DNA from: Chitinophagaceae bacterium
GTDB lineage: Bacteria; Bacteroidota; Bacteroidia; Chitinophagales; Chitinophagaceae
Direction: 5' to 3'
DNA: 34,938 nucleotides
NCBI GenBank assembly: GCA_004299085.1
Contig: SCQV01000443.1
Span: 1 to 34,938 of the forward strand
Shown piece after piece: positions 15,639 through 24,651 of this stretch (position 1 is its first letter; each line of letters starts with the position of its first letter). A program made the position numbers and the translations under genes. Below the pieces are notes generated by a model. The model saw only the letters and a program-made list of their open reading frames with translations, searched no databases and was not told the origin of the DNA.

Positions 15639-18600
15639 AAAATTTCGAAATATGAAACTTACTCTTTTAAAGGGGACATTCCCGTTTTTGTTGATTTTAT
15701 TATGTTTCTTATCCATCTGTCTGAGTAGTATCGCCCAGCAGAAAGTACAGATTAGTGGTAAAGTGGAGGAGGCACAGACACACAAGCCTCTTATTGGTGT
15801 GGGAATCCTTAGCCAGGTGGGGAAAGCACAAGGGGTAACAGTTGGTATTACTGACGCTGGGGGCAAATTTACAGTACAAGTACCTCCAAATGCTATATTA
15901 ATATTTCGTTATGTGGGATACTCAGAATATAAAGTAAAAATAAAGCCTGGCCAAACGCATTTTGATGTTGAATTAGGAGTAAATACTAATAAGTTAGATG
16001 AAGCTGTGATTGTGGGTTATCAAACAAAAACAAGAGCACTGACCACTGGATCTTCTATTATTGTATCAGGTAAGGAATTACAGGATGTGCCGACCTCTAA
16101 TGTAGAGTCTCTATTACAAGGTAAGGTGGCAGGGTTGAATATTCAAAATAATACAGGCGCTCCAGGCGCAAGGGGATTTGTAGTTATCAGAGGATTGTCT
16201 AATATATCGGTAAAGGGTGGGGGAGATAATGCTTTCCTCAGCCCGACCTCTCCTTTATACGTCATAGATGGTGTCCCTGTAGATCCAGATGCTAATTTCT
16301 CTTATGGTTTTCAGAGTGCAGGGCCAGGCGTTAGCCCTTTGTCGTTGATTCCTCCGGAAGATATACAGCAAATAGAAGTCCTGAAAGATGCCCAGGCCAC
16401 GGCTCTTTATGGTTCAAGGGGGGCATACGGTGTAATCTTGGTAACTACTGTCAGAGGAAGCTCGCCTATACCTCTCGTACGTTACACGGCTAATTTTTGG
16501 GTCAATACACCGCCTAAGCTGCGTTCGGTTATTGGAGGAAATTTGGAGCGTCAGATTCGTATTCAGGATATTTTAAAAAATGGGACATGGGATGATATTT
16601 TTAAGATTTCTCAAACGCCTTTTTTGGCGGACAGCTTAAATCCATATTATAATAATTCAACTAACTGGCAGGGTATTTTTTATCAGACTACCTATAACGA
16701 GACGCATAATGTGGAAGTGAGTGGAGGAGACCCACAGTTTAATTATAAAGCAGACCTTGGATATTATCATGAGAATGGCGTTATTAAGAATACCGGTTTT
16801 GACCGTTATTCTATCAGCACTAACATGCAATATCAGCCTAATCCCAAACTAAGGGTATTCAGCACTTTTAGCACTCAGATAGGGAAAAGAAAATTAGGGA
16901 GCGGCAATTCTTTATTGCAACAAGGGGTTTCCGCTAACGGGCAAGCATCTTCCCTTTTGCCCGGACCTTCCTTTTTCACCAGCACTGCCAGTTATCTATC
17001 TGCAGTTTCCACAGAAAATGATAATAAAACTTTGAATTTAAGCGCCAGTACAGATATTACTTATCAAATTCTGGACGGGCTGAGCCTGGGTACTTCACTG
17101 AGCTACAGTTATGCTTCCAATACTCAGGATCAATTTACGCCTGCTATAGCTAATAATGACTTTTCAGAAATATTTGCTTATGATGACCGGAATTTCACTT
17201 TGTATAATCGTAATACTATTACCTATTTTCATAGTTTTAATAAGGCTCATAATTTTACTCTTAATTTCTTCAACGAGATATATAATAAAGGCTTTCAGGC
17301 ACATGTAATCAAACAGGAAAAAACGCCTAATGATCAGTACCAGGGCCCTTTGGGATATGATGCATTTGACTCAAGGGGAGGTGGACTTCTGGACAATTTT
17401 AACAGAATACATACTGCTTCATTTGCAGGGTTCTTCTCTTATGACTATAAAGAGAAATACGTTTTTAATGCAACTTACCGATTAGATGGAACTTCCTCCA
17501 GTGGTTTTGAAAACCCCTATTCCAAAAATCCTTCTCTTGGAGTTCGATGGAATTTTAGCAAGGAAAGTTTGTTTAAAAACAGTTCATGGCTAAGCTACGG
17601 CTCATTAAGGGCTACTTGGGGCCAGAATATTGTACCGCAGGGAGATCTTTTTTCCATCTATGGTACTTATCAGCCAAGGGGGACTTATGATGGCAATGAA
17701 CGCATAGGTATAAATTTTGATCATTTACCTAACCCGGATCTGAAACCAACGACAACCACTCAATATGATGCGGGGTTTGAAGGAGGTTTATTTGATCAGC
17801 GGATTCAGATCGTTTTTGACGCATACTATAAGATGGTGAATGATCTGCTTCGTACCAAAGATCTGCCTGATATTACCGGTTTTAATGATGTAAATACCAA
17901 TGAGACCTCTCTGGTAGATTACGGATATGAGTTGACACTCACTTTCCATCCGGTACCGCCAAGCCCTAATTTTAGTTGGGACATTTCTGTCAATGGCGCT
18001 TACAATATAGATGTGTTGACCCATCTGCCTAATGGCGCTCTCCAATTAGTACAATATGACCCTACAAATGGACAAGATATTTTGTATCATGTGGGAAGGA
18101 ATTCATTATCTAATTATTTATACCAGACAGCCGGAGTCTTTAAAAGTACTGCCGATGTTCCTGTGGATCCCGCAACCGGTTTGCGCTACCATACGTCTAA
18201 TGGAATTTATTTTCAGGGAGGAGATCCCGACTGGAAAGATGTAGATCATAATTATGTGCTCAATGGAGATGATCGTTTGCCATCAGGCAATACTCAGCCA
18301 TTAGTTACTGGTGGGTTGCAATCTTACCTGACTTATGGTAACTTTTCAGCTAATATCAGTGCTTCTTTTACCGCCGTCCGTTCCATTTTAAATGATGCCT
18401 TAGCGGAACGCCTTGCTTACCTGACAGATCCATTCGGAAATGGGACGTCTTCTAATCCTGGGCCGAAAACCATCGTATATCTCGGAAACTTAAACTATTG
18501 GATCAGACCGGGGCAAGCAGCTAATTTCCCGAATCCTTATGATTACACCCGTGCCGGTGCTATTAATCCTTTTCGTTGGGACCAGACGCTTTTTCAGGAG

Positions 18601-18834
18601 GATGGTTCCTATTTTAAGATTAATACTGTCACGTTGGCGTACATGCTTAACAAAAATCTGGTGCACCGCTGGGGCTTAAGAACGATTCGTTTCTATCTAT
18701 CCTGCAATAACCTGCTTACGATTTCTGATTATAGCGGACCTAATCCGGAAAATGTGTCTGCCCTTGGAAGAGATCAGTCAGATGGGTATCCGATACCTCG
18801 TACTTATAATTTTGGATTCAATGTAGAATTTTAG
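15631..18834 (+). CDS. SusC/RagA-family TonB-dependent transporter (second copy)
   Basis: This 1067-residue outer-membrane transporter carries the full SusC layout. It has a signal peptide to about residue 36, and a carboxypeptidase-regulatory-like domain (~38-118, ISGKVEEAQTHKPLIGVGI to FRYVGYSEY). A TonB-box-like LDEAVIVGY (122-130) follows, then the plug (GKVAGLNIQ, FVVIRGLSN, PLYVIDGVPVD, IEVLKDAQATALYGSRG) and the barrel ending FGFNVEF. The start at 15631 overlaps the preceding stop; an ATG at 15652 (MKLTLLKG) also gives a good signal peptide, and a GTG at 15610 is less likely. Its SusD partner starts 26 bp downstream. It is clearly divergent from the copy at 8410, so the two pairs probably take different ligands. 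Confidence 0.94.
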   Translation: MNEKFRNMKLTLLKGTFPFLLILLCFLSICLSSIAQQKVQISGKVEEAQTHKPLIGVGILSQVGKAQGVTVGITDAGGKFTVQVPPNAILIFRYVGYSEYKVKIKPGQTHFDVELGVNTNKLDEAVIVGYQTKTRALTTGSSIIVSGKELQDVPTSNVESLLQGKVAGLNIQNNTGAPGARGFVVIRGLSNISVKGGGDNAFLSPTSPLYVIDGVPVDPDANFSYGFQSAGPGVSPLSLIPPEDIQQIEVLKDAQATALYGSRGAYGVILVTTVRGSSPIPLVRYTANFWVNTPPKLRSVIGGNLERQIRIQDILKNGTWDDIFKISQTPFLADSLNPYYNNSTNWQGIFYQTTYNETHNVEVSGGDPQFNYKADLGYYHENGVIKNTGFDRYSISTNMQYQPNPKLRVFSTFSTQIGKRKLGSGNSLLQQGVSANGQASSLLPGPSFFTSTASYLSAVSTENDNKTLNLSASTDITYQILDGLSLGTSLSYSYASNTQDQFTPAIANNDFSEIFAYDDRNFTLYNRNTITYFHSFNKAHNFTLNFFNEIYNKGFQAHVIKQEKTPNDQYQGPLGYDAFDSRGGGLLDNFNRIHTASFAGFFSYDYKEKYVFNATYRLDGTSSSGFENPYSKNPSLGVRWNFSKESLFKNSSWLSYGSLRATWGQNIVPQGDLFSIYGTYQPRGTYDGNERIGINFDHLPNPDLKPTTTTQYDAGFEGGLFDQRIQIVFDAYYKMVNDLLRTKDLPDITGFNDVNTNETSLVDYGYELTLTFHPVPPSPNFSWDISVNGAYNIDVLTHLPNGALQLVQYDPTNGQDILYHVGRNSLSNYLYQTAGVFKSTADVPVDPATGLRYHTSNGIYFQGGDPDWKDVDHNYVLNGDDRLPSGNTQPLVTGGLQSYLTYGNFSANISASFTAVRSILNDALAERLAYLTDPFGNGTSSNPGPKTIVYLGNLNYWIRPGQAANFPNPYDYTRAGAINPFRWDQTLFQEDGSYFKINTVTLAYMLNKNLVHRWGLRTIRFYLSCNNLLTISDYSGPNPENVSALGRDQSDGYPIPRTYNFGFNVEF

Positions 18835-18860
18835 AAGAGCATAGTTATAAATTATTGATC

Positions 18861-20375
18861 ATGAAACATACACTCATCTTTTTAATTATATTTTTAACTG
18901 TCATAAGCGAAAGCGGATGTAAAAAGTTTCTGAACGTTAAACCCCTGGATAACCTGGCCGGAAATTCCTTTTTTCAGGACAGGGCGGACGTAGAAAGCAA
19001 TCTATGGGACATATACGGATTGCTGCGAGACAAGTTGGGCAAGGCTCCTCTGCTTCCATGGAGCGGCGATCTCCGATCAGGTATGATGGCTCCTTCACCT
19101 GAAATAACAGGAAGACAATACCGAGTTTTGGTCCCAACGAACCAATTGAATGTGTTAATTAATAACTCTTCTATTGATTTTTGGTCACTTTTCAATATGT
19201 CAAGCCTGCAAGACTGGAAAATATTTTACCAGGTAGTTCAGTCTGCCAATGATCTGTACTATGAATTGGGAAAACGATCCATTAGCGGGCTTACTGCCCA
19301 AGATATAAAAAGATATCAGGCGGAAGCTGTTTTTCTTCGTTGTATGGCTTATTTTTTAATGGTAAGGCAGTGGGGGGATGTCGTTTATTACACGGACGCA
19401 TACCATGAAAAAGCTTTACCAAGAACCGACATGGTCACAGTAGTGAATAACTGCCTTTCTGATCTTGATAAAGTAAAAGATGATCTTCCATGGGCCTATA
19501 CTGATCCGGCTTATCAGGGAATTCGGGCCAGTAAAGGTTCTGTTTTGGCTTTAATGATGAACCTGGATATGTGGAATGCCGGATTTGATAAAACTAATGC
19601 TCAAAAATATGAACAACAATGTGCAGAGTTGGGAAGCGAGATAGTGAATAGTAACGCATACGAATTATTACCCATGTCAGATTTTCACAAAATTTTTAAA
19701 GGACGTACTAAAGAGAGCCTTTTTGAAATTGCGCAGAATTCAAATTATGGTGAAATTATCATGTATGAGACGTTTCCCGACATGGTGTTGCATTATCCTT
19801 ATAAACGGCCCATATCTCAGCATCAGTATAGTTTCTGTTATTTCCGTTCTTCTTTTTTGAGAATGCTGTTCCCTCAGGGGCAACCCGATTTGAGGGTACA
19901 GTATTGGTTTGATGAGAACATGTTAGATGATAACGGCAATTTTCAATATTTGAAATTCACCAATATATATGCTATTAGCGATAATGAAGATGTGAATCCC
20001 GATAACGATATTATCATTTTCAGATATGCAGGTATCCTGTTGTTACGAGCAGAAGCACTGGCTGATCTGGGACAGGATGCTGAAGCTATAAAGATGCTGA
20101 ATCTGGTCCGGACACGGGCTCAAGCTACTCTCTATACAGGAGCAGGCGGTCAGCCTCTCCAGGATGCCGTTTTTGCAGAGAGAGCTAAAGAATTAATGGG
20201 CGAAGGACATTACTATTATGATTTAATACGTACCGGACGGGTAATGGATCCCCGGTGGGATTACTATCCACTGACACAGACGCAGTTTAATGAAAGAGGA
20301 TGGACCTGGCCGTTGGATCCTACTGTACAGAATCAAAATCCTTATATACAACTGAACAGTTATTGGTTAAAATAA
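18861..20375 (+). CDS. SusD/RagB-family lipoprotein (second copy)
   Basis: This 504-residue surface lipoprotein has a signal peptide ending ESGC (Cys20; mature CKKFLNVKP). Family motifs are present: FLRCMAYFLMVRQWGDVVYY (~150-170) and, near the C terminus, LLRAEALADLG, MLNLVRTRA and RAKELMGEGHYYYDLIRTGR. It ends LNSYWLK. It is the partner of the SusC encoded 26 bp upstream and captures the oligosaccharide that SusC imports. ATG 18861 is chosen; TTG 18855 adds only two residues. It is about the same length as the first SusD, but the sequences differ widely outside the conserved blocks. Confidence 0.93.
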   Translation: MKHTLIFLIIFLTVISESGCKKFLNVKPLDNLAGNSFFQDRADVESNLWDIYGLLRDKLGKAPLLPWSGDLRSGMMAPSPEITGRQYRVLVPTNQLNVLINNSSIDFWSLFNMSSLQDWKIFYQVVQSANDLYYELGKRSISGLTAQDIKRYQAEAVFLRCMAYFLMVRQWGDVVYYTDAYHEKALPRTDMVTVVNNCLSDLDKVKDDLPWAYTDPAYQGIRASKGSVLALMMNLDMWNAGFDKTNAQKYEQQCAELGSEIVNSNAYELLPMSDFHKIFKGRTKESLFEIAQNSNYGEIIMYETFPDMVLHYPYKRPISQHQYSFCYFRSSFLRMLFPQGQPDLRVQYWFDENMLDDNGNFQYLKFTNIYAISDNEDVNPDNDIIIFRYAGILLLRAEALADLGQDAEAIKMLNLVRTRAQATLYTGAGGQPLQDAVFAERAKELMGEGHYYYDLIRTGRVMDPRWDYYPLTQTQFNERGWTWPLDPTVQNQNPYIQLNSYWLK

Positions 20376-20388
20376 AAAATAATAACTC

Positions 20389-21129
20389 ATGTATTTTATA
20401 AAAAAGCATCGCCGATATTATTTATTGATGATAATAATCATGTTGATAACGGGAATAATTTCCTGCCAGAAAACCAAAGATTATTATCTGGATTCAGGTT
20501 TAGCTAATCCCTATTTTAAGGGTACTACCATGGATTATTTAGATTCCAAGCCTTTTTATTTTGACTCTGTTGCTTTGGTGGCACGGCTTACGGGAATGGA
20601 TACCGTGCTTTCTGAAGACAGTGTTACTTTTTTTGCACCAACTGACCGTAGCATTATGCGGTTGATAAACGCAGCTAATGAAGACTTATTTAAATTCAGA
20701 TATGATACTATTAAAACATTACAGGATATTCCACCTGCTATCTGGCGTAAATATCTGAGCCGGTATATTTTTCCAGGGCTCAATCAGTTGAAAGATTATC
20801 CACAGGTGGACTATAATTTGTTATTGAACTATCCAGGACAGGGATACCTTTCCTGGGACGGAACTCCCATGAATATAGGAGTGGTATATAATGATGCCAA
20901 TGGTGTGCAATATGCCGGTTATCGCCAACTGAGTATCGCCTATATTCCTGACATATCTAATCCAACGGCAAACTGGATTATTGCCTATGTGGCATCAAGT
21001 AACATACTTACGAATAACGGGATTGTCCATGTGCTGAGTGATACCCATACTTATTTTGGGTTCGATCTTGATGCATTTGTTGCAGATATGGAATCGGTGA
21101 TGGGCCATGGTGGTGGAACTGTTAAATAA
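20389..21129 (+). CDS. Fasciclin-domain lipoprotein
   Basis: This 246-residue lipoprotein has a basic, hydrophobic signal ending IISC (Cys26; mature CQKTKDYYLDSG). A single fasciclin/FAS1 domain follows (~40-225), with VTFFAPTDRSIMRLI and the C-terminal NNGIVHVLSDTHTYFGFD that matches the FAS1 H2 region. No carbohydrate-binding module follows, unlike the fusion at 12948. It starts 13 bp after susD2 and probably forms part of the same surface complex. Fasciclin domains mediate adhesion or protein contacts; a specific partner cannot be read from the sequence. Confidence 0.85.
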   Translation: MYFIKKHRRYYLLMIIIMLITGIISCQKTKDYYLDSGLANPYFKGTTMDYLDSKPFYFDSVALVARLTGMDTVLSEDSVTFFAPTDRSIMRLINAANEDLFKFRYDTIKTLQDIPPAIWRKYLSRYIFPGLNQLKDYPQVDYNLLLNYPGQGYLSWDGTPMNIGVVYNDANGVQYAGYRQLSIAYIPDISNPTANWIIAYVASSNILTNNGIVHVLSDTHTYFGFDLDAFVADMESVMGHGGGTVK

Positions 21130-21160
21130 AGCGCATATCAATAACAGAAAAACATTTGTA

Positions 21161-22765
21161 ATGCATAGTATTTATAAGCAATATTTCAGTGCCATATTGC
21201 AATTAGGGGTTGTTTCTATGGTAATTTTTGGTTGCCAGAAGAGCAAGGATAAATTTCCAGATCCCTATGCCGGAGGGAAACAACCTTTAGGGATTCTTAT
21301 GAGCACGGATGCTCCTACGCCTCAATCGGGAGATATTGGTTCAACAGTAACTTTCAAAGCAACCGGACTGATGCCTTATAAAGATTCTTTACATTTTTAT
21401 ATAAATAATGAGCCTTGTCAGATAGTGAGCATTGATAGCTCTTCTATCAAAATACAAATACCTTCAACCGCCAGTACCGGAGTAGCCTCTTTGACAATAG
21501 GAGATCAGATATTTTTTGGACCTGTTTTCAAAGTCCAGGGAAAGTTAGCTATTGACCCTAATTTTAAAGCAACTGTCGGAGCTGACAGAGGTATCAGCGA
21601 TTTTCTTCAGTTGTCAGATGGAAGGATTATTCTCGTGGGGAGCTTTTCAGACTTCAACCATCTTGGAACCGTAAAGCCGATTAATCGAATTGTCCAGATA
21701 TCCAAGGATGGTGACGTAATACGTACTATTAAAACGGGTATCGGGGCAGATGGTAATCTGGATGCTATCGGTCAATTGCCCGATGGCCGGATAGCATTGG
21801 CAGGAAGTTTTTCTTCCTTTGATACCCATATAGGCCAAATCAATAATATAACTCTATTGAATCAGGACGGCTCTTTAGACACGACGGAAGTAAGAACGTT
21901 TTCAGACATAGATACGATACCGGCGTTCAATGGTGGAACAGATGGCTATATTTCGCATTTATTCGTCACAGGTAGCCAAATTACGGCTGTGGGCAGCTTT
22001 AGATATTATATGCAAAAGGTATATAACCATTCTGACTATTTAGGGGTAAGAGACAGCCTGATAACGGATAGCGTGCAGGTCAAAAACGTGATCAGATTCT
22101 TTTCCGATGGCTCATTGGACTCTTCTTTTAATTATAATTTTTATCAGCATAAAAGTAAAGAAGGCACGAATGGTCCGGTGAATGATGCCTATATGCAACC
22201 GGACGGAAAGCTGATTATGGTGGGGAATTTTACTCAGTATGATGGAGAAGATGTAAATTATGTCGTACGGCTTAACCCGGATGGAAGCATAGATCGAAGC
22301 TTTAAAACAGGAAGTGGTGCAGACAATCCTGTCAGTTCTATCCGTTATAATAAAAACTCTCATCGTTTCGTATTGGCTGGCAGTTTTAACCATTTTAACG
22401 GAGAACCACATTATGGACTTGTGCTGCTAAACGACGATGGCTCTATTGATGAATCATTTAAACCTTCTCCCATGGGAAGCGGTATTGACAGTTATACCTA
22501 TGCTCAACAATTGTCTAACGGCCTGATTTTGGTCAATGGCTACTTTAAAACTTACGACGGTATTCAGCGGGGTAATTTCATGGTTCTTGACCCCAGCGGT
22601 GTGTTAGCCTCCGGATATAATACTACGGGGAACTTTGACGGGAGGGTTTATAATGGGCTTGAAACTACTAATTCCAATAATCAGATCACGGTAATGTTGA
22701 TAGGTAATTTTGACAAATTTGATGAGCAAACCATGGGGAATATTACAAGAGTTATATTAAAATAA
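21161..22765 (+). CDS. DUF5008-like TIG/beta-propeller lipoprotein
   Basis: This 534-residue lipoprotein has its lipobox at IFGC (Cys25; mature CQKSKDKFPDPY). An IPT/TIG-like immunoglobulin domain follows (~45-130, GSTVTFKATGL to SIKIQIPSTA). Next comes a series of delta-60-type repeats that probably form a propeller (IILVGSFSDF, IALAGSFSSF, LIMVGNFTQYDG, FVLAGSFNHFNGE, LILVNGYFKTYDG). The architecture agrees with DUF5008 proteins of Bacteroides, a match made from memory. ATG 21161 gives a proper signal peptide; the upstream ATG 21107 lies inside the fasciclin gene and would add 18 residues before it. A surface binding role is likely. No catalytic residues are evident. Confidence 0.75.
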   Translation: MHSIYKQYFSAILQLGVVSMVIFGCQKSKDKFPDPYAGGKQPLGILMSTDAPTPQSGDIGSTVTFKATGLMPYKDSLHFYINNEPCQIVSIDSSSIKIQIPSTASTGVASLTIGDQIFFGPVFKVQGKLAIDPNFKATVGADRGISDFLQLSDGRIILVGSFSDFNHLGTVKPINRIVQISKDGDVIRTIKTGIGADGNLDAIGQLPDGRIALAGSFSSFDTHIGQINNITLLNQDGSLDTTEVRTFSDIDTIPAFNGGTDGYISHLFVTGSQITAVGSFRYYMQKVYNHSDYLGVRDSLITDSVQVKNVIRFFSDGSLDSSFNYNFYQHKSKEGTNGPVNDAYMQPDGKLIMVGNFTQYDGEDVNYVVRLNPDGSIDRSFKTGSGADNPVSSIRYNKNSHRFVLAGSFNHFNGEPHYGLVLLNDDGSIDESFKPSPMGSGIDSYTYAQQLSNGLILVNGYFKTYDGIQRGNFMVLDPSGVLASGYNTTGNFDGRVYNGLETTNSNNQITVMLIGNFDKFDEQTMGNITRVILK

Positions 22766-22880
22766 TGATCAGGAAATGAAATGAACAAAAGCCGTGGAAT
22801 CCTGTGAAACATATTTTTTCAACAAACAGCAGGTACATCGGGAATTTCATAGGGTGCAAGAATAATAAAAAAATTTAGAG

Positions 22881-24620
22881 ATGAAGCATAAAATAACCGA
22901 CCGATTGATAATTACTACGTTTTTAGTAATAGGCATATTACTTGTATGGATTGCATGCAACAAAGGATTTGACAGGGTTGTGAAGCAGAAGAATTATCAG
23001 GACACGACCAGCGCCATAGCCCGAGACCCTCATGTCTTGTACATTGTCATTGACGGTGCGCGGGGACAATCAGTCCGGGATGCACAACCGCCCAATATAA
23101 TGGGGCTTACTAATAATGCTATTTACTGCTGGAATGATGTTTCCGATACATCTGCTTCAAAACTTGCCAGTTGGGCGGATCTGCTGACGGGAGTTCATAA
23201 AGATAAACATAAGGTATTAAATGGTGATCTGAGCCAGAGCGATCTGACGGATTATCCGGTATTTTTTAATTATATTAAAAAAAGAGATTCTGCCTTTCGC
23301 ATTACAGCTTTTAGTTCTTCTGATTCAATTAAGTCCCTGATAAGTGGGGCAGATGTAAATGAAACATTTCAAGGAAATGATGCAGCTACTGCTAAAGCGG
23401 CTTTGGAAGAAATTAACAGGGATTCTTCTCATCTTGTGTTTGTGGAGTTTGCAGGAGTGGATGAAGCAGGAAGCCAATATGGCTATGATCTTTCAGTTCC
23501 TCAATATAAAGCAGCTATATTGCAAACAGACGATTATATCGGAGAAATGCTTGCAGCTATCAGGAAACATAAAGATTATGCTCATGAAGACTGGATGGTG
23601 GTCGTCACCTCTAATGAAGGAGGCTCTTTTCAGATTCCCTCCGATGAGGACGACCATACGGTGCTAAGTGACCCTGAGAGAAACAGTTTTGTTATCTTCT
23701 ATTCTGATCAATATCAATCTTCTTTTATTGATAAGCCCTATACCGGGCACAGATATCAGGGGGAAAGTGTTGAATTGTATGGCGAAGATACTGCTGCCGT
23801 TAATGGTATTATACCGGATGATAATGGTGATTATAATTTTGGGGATTCTGCAGAATTCACCATTGAGATGAAGATAAAATTAATGCCTGGTCCGGGTACC
23901 TATGGAACCTATTATTACTATTATCCGTCTATTTTATCAAAACGTGCTTCCTATGGAGGAGGGGTACCGGGTTGGAATATTTCGCTGAATGCCAAGGGAT
24001 GGCAGATAAATTTCGGACAGCAAGGTATGAATGATGTATCCATATCAGGAACAGATATTAGTGATGGCACCTGGCATGATATTGCAGTAGCCGTGGTGAT
24101 AAGCGGAGGACATCGTAATGTACGAACTTATACAGATGGCAACTTTAATAATCAGGGCGATATTACTAATCTTGGAAATATCAATTCCCCGGCCCCACTA
24201 ACGATGGGCTATTTACCTGGGAATATTTATACCCCTGCAGATATGTTTATTACCGATGTTAAAATATGGAATACTGCGCTGGATGATGCTACTATGGGTC
24301 AGATTTCCTGCAATATTGGGTTACCACCCGGCCAACCATTTAGTAGTAATCTTATCGGATTTTGGCCATGTACGGACGGGCAGGGAAATATTTTTCATGA
24401 CGGAAGCACGCTACAGCATAATTTTGATATCCGGGGTAACTATGCATGGAGCAACTTTAGCGATCTAATCTGTGCTCCTGCATCAAGTGATCTTGCGGTG
24501 CAGATGCCTCAGCCGGTGGATATAGTAAGGCAAATCCTGAATTGGCTGCAAATTTCTCCGGATCCCGATTGGGGCTTAGACGGTAGAGTATGGACTACTA
24601 ATTTTGTAGGATTAGAATAA
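22881..24620 (+). CDS. Lipoprotein with degenerate alkaline-phosphatase fold, LamG and DUF4983-like domain
   Basis: This 579-residue lipoprotein has its lipobox at WIAC (Cys26; mature CNKGFD). Residues ~50-285 look like the alkaline-phosphatase superfamily: VLYIVIDGARG with Asp58 in the first metal-ligand position, a nucleophile-region segment near 90-104 (SDTSASKLASWADLLTG), and the VVTSNEGGS segment. In active members that last block is SDHG; here Asp-His are replaced by Asn245-Glu246, so metal binding is probably lost. Residues ~295-470 look like a LamG/concanavalin-type lectin domain (DGTWHDIAVAV, MFITDVKIWN), and the C-terminal ~100 residues resemble DUF4983. A gap of 115 bp precedes it. 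It is probably a non-catalytic surface binding protein. Confidence 0.72.
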   Translation: MKHKITDRLIITTFLVIGILLVWIACNKGFDRVVKQKNYQDTTSAIARDPHVLYIVIDGARGQSVRDAQPPNIMGLTNNAIYCWNDVSDTSASKLASWADLLTGVHKDKHKVLNGDLSQSDLTDYPVFFNYIKKRDSAFRITAFSSSDSIKSLISGADVNETFQGNDAATAKAALEEINRDSSHLVFVEFAGVDEAGSQYGYDLSVPQYKAAILQTDDYIGEMLAAIRKHKDYAHEDWMVVVTSNEGGSFQIPSDEDDHTVLSDPERNSFVIFYSDQYQSSFIDKPYTGHRYQGESVELYGEDTAAVNGIIPDDNGDYNFGDSAEFTIEMKIKLMPGPGTYGTYYYYYPSILSKRASYGGGVPGWNISLNAKGWQINFGQQGMNDVSISGTDISDGTWHDIAVAVVISGGHRNVRTYTDGNFNNQGDITNLGNINSPAPLTMGYLPGNIYTPADMFITDVKIWNTALDDATMGQISCNIGLPPGQPFSSNLIGFWPCTDGQGNIFHDGSTLQHNFDIRGNYAWSNFSDLICAPASSDLAVQMPQPVDIVRQILNWLQISPDPDWGLDGRVWTTNFVGLE

Positions 24621-24651
24621 TCAATGATAATGACTGAATAAATGTTTTCAC

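Noticed and set aside
15546..15866. 106-codon minus-strand ORF
   Set aside because: It is antisense across the DUF5007-like/susC junction, both of which are real genes; a shadow frame.
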